Shown in pieces: positions 42,741 through 50,418 of a DNA stretch of 64,000 nucleotides. The notes beneath the pieces were generated by a model, which worked only from the letters and a program-made list of their open reading frames with translations, was not told the DNA's origin and searched no databases. Made by a program: the position numbers and the translations under genes. Each line of letters opens with the position of its first letter. The first letter of the stretch is position 1. Source of the DNA: Streptomyces sp. NRRL S-455 (GTDB lineage: Bacteria; Actinomycetota; Actinomycetes; Streptomycetales; Streptomycetaceae); the NCBI RefSeq assembly GCF_000717875.1, contig NZ_JOCT01000022.1, forward strand, positions 62,001-126,000, read 5' to 3'.

Positions 42741-44153
42741 TCAGTCGAGACCGGCGAGTCGGAGCAGCAGTGACTTCACATCGGTGGCCGCGACGCGGTC
42801 GCCGACAGCGCGGGGGGTGGAGCAGATGAGGAGCGGACCGTCGTCGTCGCTCTCCGGAAGGCGGCCGTGGCTGCCGCGAATAGGTGACGGGTCGAGGGGC
42901 ACGACCGCCATGCGGTAGCGCATGCCGAGTTTCTTGCGCGCCAGCGCGGTGGCCGCCTTGACCTTGACGTAGGGGTCGAGGGGATCCATGAAGAGCTCGA
43001 CCGGGTCGTAGCCGGGTTTGCGGTGGATCTCGACGAGTCGCGCGAAGTCGGGCGCGTGTGCATCGTCGAGCCAGTAGTAGTACGTGAACCAGGCGTCCGG
43101 TTCCGCCACGGCGACGAGTTCGCCCGCACGCGGATGGTCGAGATGGTGGGTCTTCTTGCCCTCGTCGTCGAGGAGTTGCGCGATGCCGGGGAGGCCGTCG
43201 AGGGCGGCCCGGGTGGCGTCGAGGTCCTCGGGGCGGCGTACGTAGACGTGGGCGATCTGGTGGTCGGCGACCGCGAAGGCGCGGGACGCCATCGGGTCCA
43301 GGTACTCCATGCCGTCCTGCGTGTGCACCTCGAGCAGGCCCGCGCGGCGCAGGGCACGGTTGATGTCGACGGGCCGGTTCACGGGGGTGATGCCGTACTC
43401 GGACAGCGCGACGACGGTTCGGCCCTCGGCGCGGGCGTCGTCCAGCAGCGGGGCCATGGCGGCGTCGAGGTCGGTGGCCGCCTTCAGCGAGCGCGGGTCG
43501 TCGGGGCCGAAGCGCTGCAAGTCGTAGTCGAGGTGAGGGAGGTAGCAGAGCGCCAGGTCGGGGTGCCGGGTGCGGACGATGTGGCGGGTCGCGTCGATGA
43601 TCCACCGGCTGGAGACGAGGTCCGCCCCGGGGCCCCAGAAATGGAAAAGGGGGAACGTGCCGAACTTCTCGGTGAGTTCGTCGTGAAGGGCGGCCGGCCG
43701 GGTGTAGCAGTCGGGCTCCTTGCGGCCGTCGGCGTAGTAGACCGGACGGGGGGTGACGGTGATGTCGGTGTCGGCGCCCATGGCGTACCACCAGCAGATG
43801 TTGGCGACGGTGTAGCCGGGGTGGGCGCGGCGGGCGGCGTCCCAGAGCTTGTCGCCGGCCACGAGTCCGTTGTGCTGGCGCCACAGCAGGACGTCGCCGA
43901 GTTCGCGGAAGTACCAGCCGTTGCCGACGATGCCGTGCTCCGAGGGCATGGTGCCGGTGAGGAACGTGGACTGGGCGGCGCAGGTGACGGCGGGCAGGAC
44001 GGTGCCCAGCGGGGCGCGGGAGCCGGACCGGCCGAGTGCCTTGAGGTGGGGCATGTGGTCGAGGAGACGGGGGGTGAGACCGACGACGTCGAGGACGAGG
44101 AGCGGGGTGGGCCGGTCCGCGGGGGCCGGGGCCGGGTCCTCACGGGTGCTCAT
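42741..44153 (-). CDS. Alkaline-phosphatase-superfamily nucleotide pyrophosphatase/phosphodiesterase (EboF-like)
   Basis: 470 residues; ATG 44153 overlaps the stop of the EboE gene. Phosphodiesterase motifs are present: TPLLVLDVVGLTPRLLDHMP (first metal Asp), LPAVTCAAQSTFLTGTMPSE (catalytic Thr), HGIVGNGWYF, and LCYLPHLDYDLQRFG and VVALSEYGI for other ligands. Such enzymes cleave phosphodiester or pyrophosphate bonds of nucleotides and phospholipids. It is the seventh and last overlapping member of the ebo-like operon, where EboF in other bacteria has the same family. The substrate is unknown. Confidence 0.87.
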   Translation of the reverse strand: MSTREDPAPAPADRPTPLLVLDVVGLTPRLLDHMPHLKALGRSGSRAPLGTVLPAVTCAAQSTFLTGTMPSEHGIVGNGWYFRELGDVLLWRQHNGLVAGDKLWDAARRAHPGYTVANICWWYAMGADTDITVTPRPVYYADGRKEPDCYTRPAALHDELTEKFGTFPLFHFWGPGADLVSSRWIIDATRHIVRTRHPDLALCYLPHLDYDLQRFGPDDPRSLKAATDLDAAMAPLLDDARAEGRTVVALSEYGITPVNRPVDINRALRRAGLLEVHTQDGMEYLDPMASRAFAVADHQIAHVYVRRPEDLDATRAALDGLPGIAQLLDDEGKKTHHLDHPRAGELVAVAEPDAWFTYYYWLDDAHAPDFARLVEIHRKPGYDPVELFMDPLDPYVKVKAATALARKKLGMRYRMAVVPLDPSPIRGSHGRLPESDDDGPLLICSTPRAVGDRVAATDVKSLLLRLAGLD

Positions 44154-45319
44154 GGCAGCTCCTTCAGGCCGAGGTCCGTCAACAGGTCGCGGGCGAGGGT
44201 GAGTTCGGCGGCGATGCCGTCGGCGAGCTGGGAGCGGCCCTTGGGGCGCAGCTCGGGTGGGAGGGCCTGCCAGGTGTAGGTCTCGACCTCCAGGTGGTGG
44301 GTGAGCGGGGCCGGGCCGCCGACGAGCCGGGTCAGTGCGGTTTTGAGGACCGGGAGGGTGGAGGTGAGGGGTGCGGCGGGGGCCGCGTGCAGGGGGACGT
44401 GGAAATGGGCGCGCCAGGGTGCGCCGTCCGGCAGGGCGTGGCCCGCGAGGGCCTCGTCGAGGTCGTCGGTGGCGCGCAGGCCGGCGGCGGTGGAGGTACG
44501 GGTCTGGTGCAGGAAGCGGGGTTCGGCGAAGGCGGCGAGGGCCTGGCGGACCTCGGGCAGATGGGGGTGCTCGGCGTGCAGGGCGGCGGAGAGCTGGGAC
44601 TTGACGACGGGGACGCGGGCCTCGGTGAGGGCGTCCAGGGCGGTGTGCGGGTCTTCGAAGGAGGTGGCGAGGTGGCAGGTGTCGACGCAGATGCCGATGC
44701 GGTCGTGGCCGATCGCGGTGAGGGGGGCGATGGCATCGCGAGTCGTCTCGACGACGCAGCCGGGTTCCGGTTCCAGGCCGACGCGGATGGAGCGGCCGGT
44801 CAGCTCCTCGAGGGCGTCGAGGCGTTCCGCGAGGGTGCGCAGAGCGGTGCGGGCGGTTTCGGCGCGATGGTCGTCGTACGCGGTGCGCCAGGCCAGGGGC
44901 AGGGTGGAGATGGTCCCGTCGGTGACGTCGTCGGGGAGGAGCCCGGCGAGGACACGGGCCAGGGCGGTGGTGTGGTCGAGGCGTTCCGGGTCGGCCCAGT
45001 CCGGTTTGTAGACGCGGTACTTGACTTCCTCGGCGCCGAAGCCCTCGTAGGGGAAGCCGTTGAGGGTGACGACCTCGAGGCCCCGCCGGTCGAGCTCGGT
45101 GCGCAGGCCGCGCAGGGCGGACGGGTCGGTGACGAGGGCGTGTGCGGCGTCCTTGGCGAGCCACAGCCCGATGCCGAGCCGGTCGCGGCCGAGCCGGCGG
45201 CGGACGGGTTCGCAGTGGTCGCGGAGCTGGGCGAGGACGCCGTCGAGGGTCTCGGCGGGGTGGACGTTGGTGCAGTAGGCGAGGTGGACGGTGGATCCGT
45301 CGGGGTGGCGGAAGCGCAT
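44150..45319 (-). CDS. eboE: EboE-like metabolite traffic protein (TIM barrel)
   Basis: 389 residues, ATG 45319. It matches the EboE group: VHLAYCTNVHPAETLDGVLA near the start, then VVTLNGFPYEGFGAEEVKYR, VYKPDWADPERL, IRVGLEPEPGCVVETTRDAI, IGICVDTCHLATSFEDP and HHLEVETYTWQALPPELRP. The fold is a xylose-isomerase-like barrel with Glu/Asp/His ligands. The ebo genes were named for export or transfer of metabolite precursors in cyanobacteria and algal endosymbionts; the reaction of EboE is not known. It starts 3 bp after the EboB stop. Confidence 0.87.
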   Translation of the reverse strand: MRFRHPDGSTVHLAYCTNVHPAETLDGVLAQLRDHCEPVRRRLGRDRLGIGLWLAKDAAHALVTDPSALRGLRTELDRRGLEVVTLNGFPYEGFGAEEVKYRVYKPDWADPERLDHTTALARVLAGLLPDDVTDGTISTLPLAWRTAYDDHRAETARTALRTLAERLDALEELTGRSIRVGLEPEPGCVVETTRDAIAPLTAIGHDRIGICVDTCHLATSFEDPHTALDALTEARVPVVKSQLSAALHAEHPHLPEVRQALAAFAEPRFLHQTRTSTAAGLRATDDLDEALAGHALPDGAPWRAHFHVPLHAAPAAPLTSTLPVLKTALTRLVGGPAPLTHHLEVETYTWQALPPELRPKGRSQLADGIAAELTLARDLLTDLGLKELP

Positions 45320-45322
45320 GGC

Positions 45323-46234
45323 TCACGCCTCCGTGCCGGGCACGCGAGCCGGCGCGGCGGGTCCGGGGTCCGGCTCGTGCGGGTCCTTGGGGACGCCGCG
45401 CAGGACGGAGTTGCCCTCGTGGGTGGCCTCCGTGCCGGTGACGTCGAGGTTCAGGCGGCCGCTGAGTCCGTAGAAGGCGACGGGGTTGCGCCACAGCACC
45501 TGGTCGACGTCGTCCTCGCCGAAGCCCTCGGCCAGCATCAGGTCGCCTACCTTGCGGGTCTTGAGGGGGTCGCTCTTCCCCCAGTCGGCGGCGGAGTTCA
45601 CCAGGACCTGCTCGGTGCCGTAGGCGCGCAGGATCGCGACCATCCGCTCCTCGTCCATCTTGGTGTCGGGATAGACGGAGAAGCCCAGCCAGCAGCCGCT
45701 GTCCTTGGCCTCCTTGACGGTGGTCTCGTTGAGGTGGTCGACCAGGACGCGCTCCGGGGGCAGCGCGGACTCACGGATGGCGTCGATGGTGCGGCGCAGA
45801 CCGGCGAGCTTGTCGCGGTGCGGGGTGTGCACGAGGGCGGGCAGGCCGTGGTCGGCGGCGAGCTGGAGCTGGGTGGCGAGGGCGGTGTCCTCGGCCGGGG
45901 TCATGGCGTCGTAGCCCACCTCGCCGACCGCGACGACGTTGTCCTTGACGAGATACCGGGGCAGCTCGTCGAGGACGGGTGTGCAGCGCGGGTCGTTCGC
46001 CTCCTTGGGGTTGAGGGCGATGGTGCAGTGGTGGGCGATGCCGTACTGGGCGGCACGGAAGGGCTCCCAGCCGAGGAGGGAGTCGAAGTAGTCACGGAAG
46101 GAGGCGGGCGAGGTCCGGGGCTGGCCGAGCCAGAAGGAGGGTTCGACGACGGCGCGCACACCGGCGGCGTACATGGCCTCGTAGTCGTCGGTGGTCCGGG
46201 AGGTCATGTGGATGTGGGGGTCGAAGATGCGCAT
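45323..46234 (-). CDS. eboB: TatD-family metal-dependent hydrolase (EboB-like)
   Basis: 303 residues; ATG 46234 shares a base with the EboA stop (TGATG). TatD hydrolase features: MRIFDPHIHMTSRTTDDYEA (HxH), VAVGEVGYDAMTPAEDTAL (Glu), LPALVHTPHRDKLAGL and RVLVDHLNETTVKEAKD (His), VLVNSAADWGKSDPLKTRKV (Asp). It should bind one or two metal ions and hydrolyse a phosphoester or amide; TatD itself is a nuclease, but ebo-associated members form a separate group. The C-terminal 40 residues are Pro/Glu-rich. Confidence 0.87.
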   Translation of the reverse strand: MRIFDPHIHMTSRTTDDYEAMYAAGVRAVVEPSFWLGQPRTSPASFRDYFDSLLGWEPFRAAQYGIAHHCTIALNPKEANDPRCTPVLDELPRYLVKDNVVAVGEVGYDAMTPAEDTALATQLQLAADHGLPALVHTPHRDKLAGLRRTIDAIRESALPPERVLVDHLNETTVKEAKDSGCWLGFSVYPDTKMDEERMVAILRAYGTEQVLVNSAADWGKSDPLKTRKVGDLMLAEGFGEDDVDQVLWRNPVAFYGLSGRLNLDVTGTEATHEGNSVLRGVPKDPHEPDPGPAAPARVPGTEA

Positions 46235-46986
46235 CAGGACTCCTTGCCGTGGGGGTCGTCCGGGCCGGCGGTGGGCGTCACGGGCTCGGTCAGGTCCAGG
46301 ACGCGGTACAGGTCCTCGGGGACGGGGCGGCCGGCCGCGGAGCGCTCGGCGGCGTAGTCGCCCAGCATGCGGGCGAGTTCGCCGTCGCCGTGGGCGCGCC
46401 GGCCCAGGTCCGCCACGTGCTCGACGGGGACGCCGGTGAACAGGCACTTCAGCACGGCGTGACGCCAGGCGTGGGCGGTGAGGTGCCGGGCGGCGTACGG
46501 GCCGACGGCGGCGGTGAGGAGCCGGGTGTCGTTGGTGCGCAGGGCGTCCTCGACGAGGGGCAGGGCGTCGGGGCCGGGCACCAGGTGCGGCAGGGCGTGC
46601 AGGACGGCGCGGCGCTCGTCGGCGGTGCCCTGGAAGTAGACCCGGGTCAGGGCGTCGGTGCCGGCGCGGGCCGCGTCGAGGATGAGGACCCGTGCGGCGT
46701 CGGCGTGCGCGGCTCCGCAGCGGCGTCCGGCCTCGGCGAGACGCAGCTCCCAGGCGGAGATCGGCCCGTGGACGCCGGGGTGGGCGGCGGCCTCGTCGAG
46801 GGCGTGCTCCAGCCAGGCGCGGGCGGCGGGGTCGAGTTCGGTGGTGAGGCGACGGCGGAGTTCGGCGAGGGAGGGGGCGGTGGTGAGGGCGGTGCCGGGG
46901 ATGGTCTGGCCGGTGTGGGTTCCGGTACTCGGGGCGTCCTGGGTGCTGTCGGTTCTCGCCGCGGGAGTGGCGCGGGGCTGGGTCAT
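46234..46986 (-). CDS. eboA: EboA-domain protein
   Basis: 250 residues; ATG 46986 follows GGAGGAG. The first 35 residues are low complexity. The rest is alpha-helical: LRRRLTTELDPAARAWLEHA, WELRLAEAGRRCGAAHADAA, FQGTADERRAVLHALPHLVP, and HLTAHAWRHAVLKCLFTGVP, VEHVADLGRRA, matching EboA proteins. No enzymatic residues are recognised; it may be structural. The second TnpB element is inserted just upstream of its ribosome site, separating it from the isomerase gene with which it was probably coupled. Confidence 0.83.
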   Translation of the reverse strand: MTQPRATPAARTDSTQDAPSTGTHTGQTIPGTALTTAPSLAELRRRLTTELDPAARAWLEHALDEAAAHPGVHGPISAWELRLAEAGRRCGAAHADAARVLILDAARAGTDALTRVYFQGTADERRAVLHALPHLVPGPDALPLVEDALRTNDTRLLTAAVGPYAARHLTAHAWRHAVLKCLFTGVPVEHVADLGRRAHGDGELARMLGDYAAERSAAGRPVPEDLYRVLDLTEPVTPTAGPDDPHGKES

Positions 46987-47168
46987 CGGGACTCCTCCGT
47001 GGATACCCCGGCCTTCGGGCCGGGGTGGGGGTACCTACCGCTTGCGGGGGAGAAACGGACTCCTGCGGAGCGGGGCAGGGCAAGCCTGTTCCCCGCCAGG
47101 GCGCACCGGTTTCCACCGCCGACCGGCCGACATCCGCTGCTCACACGGAAGCCGATACGGTGTGAGGT

Positions 47169-48377
47169 GTGACGCAGCAGGTCAAGCGGGCGTTCAAGTA
47201 CCGCTTTTACCCCACGGACGAGCAGGCGGCGGAGCTGTCGCGCACGTTCGGCTGCGTCCGTCTCGTCTACAACAAGGCGCTGGAAGAGCGCACGCGGGCC
47301 TGGTACAGCGAGCAGCGCCGGGTCTCCTACGTACAGTCGTCCGCCGCGCTGACCGAGTGGAAGAAGACCGAGGAACTCGCCTTCCTGACGGAGGTCTCCT
47401 CCGTCCCGCTCCAGCAGGCGCTCCGTCATCTCCAGACGGCGTTCGGGAACTTCTTCGCCAAGCGCGCGAAGTACCCGCGCTATAAGTCGCGGAAGAAGTC
47501 CCGGGCGTCGGCCGAGTACACCCGCAGCGCCTTCACATGGCGCGAGGGACATCTGACCCTCGCGAAGATGGCCGAGCCCCTGGATATCCGCTGGTCGCGT
47601 CCGCTCCCGGAGGGCACCGAGCCGACCACGGCGACCGTGTCCCGCGACAGTGCGGGGCGCTGGTTCGTGTCCCTGCTGTGCGAGGACACCATCACCGCGG
47701 CCCCCGCCACCGACACGGCCGTCGGTCTGGATGCCGGCATCACCTCCCTGGTGACCCTGTCCACCGGGGAGAAGATCGCCAACCCGAAACACGAGCGGCG
47801 CGACCGCGCCCGCCTGGCCCGCGCGCAGCGTGAGCTGTCCCGCAAGGCGAAGGGCTCCAACAACGCGGAGAAAGCCCGGCGTCGGGTCGCCAAAGTCCAC
47901 GCGCGGATCGCCGACCGGCGCCGCGACTTCCTGCACAAGCTCACTACTCGTCTCGTCCGTGAGAACCAAACGGTCGTGATCGAGGACCTCACCGTCCGCA
48001 ACCTGCTGAAGAACGGCCGTCTCGCGCGTGCCATCTCCGATGCGGCCTGGACGGAACTCCGCTCCATGCTGGAGTACAAGTGCGCCTGGTACGGGCGTGA
48101 ACTCGTGGTGATCGACCGCTGGTTTCCCAGTTCGAAGCTGTGCGGGGCCTGCGGCACGGTCGCGGCGAAGATGCCGCTGAACGTCCGCGAGTGGACGTGC
48201 GAATGCGGCACCCGGCACGACCGTGACGTGAACGCGGCACGCAACATCCTGGCCGCCGGTCTGGCGGCGACTGCCTGTGGAGACGGTGTAAGACCTCAAC
48301 GGGAGTCCTCCCGGACGGGGCGGTCGTCGGTGAAGCAGGAAACCCAGCGGGCGACCGCTGGAACCCCCCGCCTTTAA
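47169..48377 (+). CDS. tnpB: TnpB-type RNA-guided nuclease of the second IS element
   Basis: 402 residues, GTG 47169. The RuvC residues are intact: Asp188 (VGLDAGI), Glu272 (VIEDLTV) and Asp353 (RDVNAARN), with a zinc finger (CGAC ... CECG) between the last two. The N-terminus has KRAFKYRFYPTDEQAAELSR and FGCVRLVYNKALEERTRAW, classic for the family. Together with the omega RNA it should cut DNA matching the right flank of the element. The gene is complete and probably still active. It differs from the TnpB at 11047, so the two elements came from separate lineages. Confidence 0.92.
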   Translation: MTQQVKRAFKYRFYPTDEQAAELSRTFGCVRLVYNKALEERTRAWYSEQRRVSYVQSSAALTEWKKTEELAFLTEVSSVPLQQALRHLQTAFGNFFAKRAKYPRYKSRKKSRASAEYTRSAFTWREGHLTLAKMAEPLDIRWSRPLPEGTEPTTATVSRDSAGRWFVSLLCEDTITAAPATDTAVGLDAGITSLVTLSTGEKIANPKHERRDRARLARAQRELSRKAKGSNNAEKARRRVAKVHARIADRRRDFLHKLTTRLVRENQTVVIEDLTVRNLLKNGRLARAISDAAWTELRSMLEYKCAWYGRELVVIDRWFPSSKLCGACGTVAAKMPLNVREWTCECGTRHDRDVNAARNILAAGLAATACGDGVRPQRESSRTGRSSVKQETQRATAGTPRL

Positions 48378-48395
48378 GCGGGGGGAGGAAGTCAA
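48280..48395 (+). ncRNA. Probable omega RNA scaffold of the second TnpB element
   Basis: GTAAGACCTC (about 48288) and the right-end hairpin up to TCAA at 48395 parallel the first element. The guide would start at 48396 (CTGCTGCTCC...). Boundaries inferred. Confidence 0.45.
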
Positions 48396-49351
48396 CTGCT
48401 GCTCCCTTCAGGGGCGGAGAGAGCGCCGTGGGGTGGCGCGGTCTGCTGGAGGGCCGGAGCGGGGGACGGCGACGTGGCGGCCGCGGCCTGCTCGGCGTGG
48501 CGGAGGAACGGGAGGGAGTGCTCGGCGTGGTGGGGGCCCGCGTGGGAGTGGCGGGGCAGTTCGACGACGGTCAGGCCCTGGTAGCCGGTGGCGGCGAGGG
48601 CCGCCAGCACGGGCGGGAAGTCGATCTCCCCCTCCCCGAACGGGAGGTGTTCGTGGACACCGCGCCGCATGTCCTCGATCTGGACGTGCCGCAGCCATGG
48701 GGCGGCGTCGCGCACGCAGTCGGCGGGAGAGCGGGGTTCGAGGCACTGGCAGTGGCCGATGTCGAGGGTGAGGCCGAGCGGCTCGGGGTCGCCGAGGGCG
48801 CGGCGGAGGTGGTGGAAGTCGGCCAGGGTGGCGAGGAGATGGCCCGGTTCGGGTTCGACGGCGAGCGGGATGCCGGCGGAGGCGGCGGCGTCCAGGACGG
48901 GGGTGAGGGACTCTGCTAGGCGCTTCCACGCGGTGTCGGTGTCGGTGTCCTCCGGGACGATCCCGCTGAAGCAGTGGACCGCGTGGGCGCCGAGGTCGGC
49001 GGCGATGCGGACGGCCCGGACCAGGAGGTCGACGCGGCGGGCCCGGTCGTGGGCATCCGGGTTCAGCAGGGAGGGTCCGTGCTTGCGGCGCGGGTCGAGC
49101 ACATAGCGGGCGCCCGTCTCCACGGTGACGCCCAGGCCGAGCTCGTCCAGCCGGTGCGCGACCCGGCGGGTGCGGGCGGCGAGGCCGGGGGCGAGCGGGT
49201 CGAGGTGCATGTGGTCGAGGGTCAGCCCGACACCGTCGTAGCCGAGGTCGGCGAGGAGGGACAGCGCGTCGTCGAGGCGGAGGTCGGCGAGGCCGTTGGT
49301 GCCGTAGCCGAAGCGGAGGGGGGTGCCGGGGACACGGTCCTGTGTGCTCAC
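48392..49351 (-). CDS. Sugar phosphate isomerase/epimerase family protein of the ebo-like operon; stop codon from the IS
   Basis: 319 residues; GTG 49351 overlaps the prenyltransferase stop (GTGA). Barrel signatures: RFGYGTNGLADLRLDDALSL, YDGVGLTLDHMHLDPL, AHAVHCFSGIVPEDTDTDTA, IPLAVEPEPGHLLATLADFH, LTLDIGHCQCLEPRSPADCV, HVQIEDMRRGVHEHLPFGEG, EIDFPPVL with the usual metal ligands. Its stop codon TGA at 48392-48394 is formed by the terminal TTGA of the IS right end read backwards. The native end is therefore lost, but only in the Ser/Pro-rich tail. The enzyme probably remains functional. Confidence 0.85.
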   Translation of the reverse strand: MSTQDRVPGTPLRFGYGTNGLADLRLDDALSLLADLGYDGVGLTLDHMHLDPLAPGLAARTRRVAHRLDELGLGVTVETGARYVLDPRRKHGPSLLNPDAHDRARRVDLLVRAVRIAADLGAHAVHCFSGIVPEDTDTDTAWKRLAESLTPVLDAAASAGIPLAVEPEPGHLLATLADFHHLRRALGDPEPLGLTLDIGHCQCLEPRSPADCVRDAAPWLRHVQIEDMRRGVHEHLPFGEGEIDFPPVLAALAATGYQGLTVVELPRHSHAGPHHAEHSLPFLRHAEQAAAATSPSPAPALQQTAPPHGALSAPEGSSS

Positions 49352-50418
49352 GTCACGCTCACCGTCCTCGCGTACCGCGCTCCGAGTGGGGCCAGGGCCG
49401 CGATGAGGAGGGCCGTGGCCGTGCTGCCGGAGCGGGCGGTCAGGGTGGCCTGGAGGGGGATGGTGGCGCGGATACCGGCGCCCACGGCTCGTTGGGTGAG
49501 AGGAGGTGAGGGGTTGAGGACGGCGTGGAAGTAGGGGCGTGCGGTGGTCGCGGTGTAGGCGGCTGCGAGGGCGGTGGTGAGGTGTGCCGTGGGCTGGGCG
49601 TTCGGTGCGGGGCGTGGAGACCGGGCGGCCAGCGGGCTTCGCAGGACGTGGGCGGCTGCGTCCGGTTGTTCCGCCGGGAGTTCGCCACGGCTTCTCGTCA
49701 CGCGGCGCGTCAGCAGGGCGGTCGTCGCGAGGGCCGCCAGAGGGGCCAGGGGTGAGCCGCCCCGGGCCTCCTGGCGGGAGACCGTCGTGACGGCCAGGGT
49801 GTGGGTGCCGAGGAGGGCGGCGGAGGGCAGGGCCCGGCGGGTGCGGCCGGTGGTGGCCGCGGCTCCCAGGAGCAGGTCGAGGCCGCGGGCCGCACCCATG
49901 GCCAGGGGACCGGCGGGTGTGTGCTTCAGGCGGAGGTCGTACGCCCAGACGGTCGCCGCGAGTGGGGCGGCGACGGCCAGCGCGGGACGGCCGGCGCCGG
50001 CGGCCAGGGCCAGTCCGGCTCCGGTGAGGGCACAGGCCGCCGTGAGTGCGGCGGCGGGGCGGATGCGGCCGGAGGGCAGGGGGCGTTGCGGGCGTTCGAC
50101 GGCGTCGACGTCGCGGTCCGCCCAGTCGTTGAGGGCCATGCCGGCCTCGTAGAGGCAGAGGGAGGAGCCGATGGCGAGCAGGGTGCGGGCGGTGGGGGCC
50201 GCGCCCGTCGCGGCTGTGCCGGCCAGGGCGTCGCCGGGGACGCTGAACAGGGCGGGCAGGCGCAGGAGTTCGGCCCAGGCACGGCCCCGGGGTGAGCGGC
50301 CGGCTTGTCCGCGGGGCGGTGGTGTGCCGTCGGCGGGTGCGGGGCCACCCGCCCTGCCCCCGGCAGTCGTTCCCTCCGCGGTATGCGCGCGTCGGCCGGG
50401 GCTCTTGTGCGCCCTCAC
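49348..50418 (-). CDS. eboC: UbiA-type prenyltransferase (EboC/SCO3242-like)
   Basis: 356 residues; GTG 50418 overlaps the inositol-3-phosphate synthase stop. After a 50-residue Pro/Gly-rich start come about seven to eight membrane segments and the metal-diphosphate motif NDWADRDVDAVERPQRPLPS; the second Asp motif (usually YD.. in this group) appears as WAYDLRLKHTPAGPLAMGAA. Such enzymes attach an isoprenoid chain to an acceptor at the membrane. Inositol phosphate made by its neighbour, or a derivative, is a possible acceptor. Confidence 0.85.
   Translation of the reverse strand: MRAHKSPGRRAHTAEGTTAGGRAGGPAPADGTPPPRGQAGRSPRGRAWAELLRLPALFSVPGDALAGTAATGAAPTARTLLAIGSSLCLYEAGMALNDWADRDVDAVERPQRPLPSGRIRPAAALTAACALTGAGLALAAGAGRPALAVAAPLAATVWAYDLRLKHTPAGPLAMGAARGLDLLLGAAATTGRTRRALPSAALLGTHTLAVTTVSRQEARGGSPLAPLAALATTALLTRRVTRSRGELPAEQPDAAAHVLRSPLAARSPRPAPNAQPTAHLTTALAAAYTATTARPYFHAVLNPSPPLTQRAVGAGIRATIPLQATLTARSGSTATALLIAALAPLGARYARTVSVT

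Larger units (their letters stand above)
47001..48395 (+). mobile_element. Second IS200/IS605-type element carrying only tnpB
   Basis: Left end with perfect 8-bp stem and TTCG loop (47006-47025), right end with 8-bp stem and CTTTAA loop (48364-48385) followed by TCAA 48392-48395. The gene lies in the opposite direction to the surrounding operon. No tnpA. The left boundary could be a few bases either side of 47001. Confidence 0.72.

Noticed and set aside
42741..45494. 917-residue minus-strand frame spanning EboF and EboE
   Set aside because: Only the last 470 residues are the real phosphodiesterase; the upstream half is an out-of-frame Arg/Pro-rich shadow of the EboE gene.
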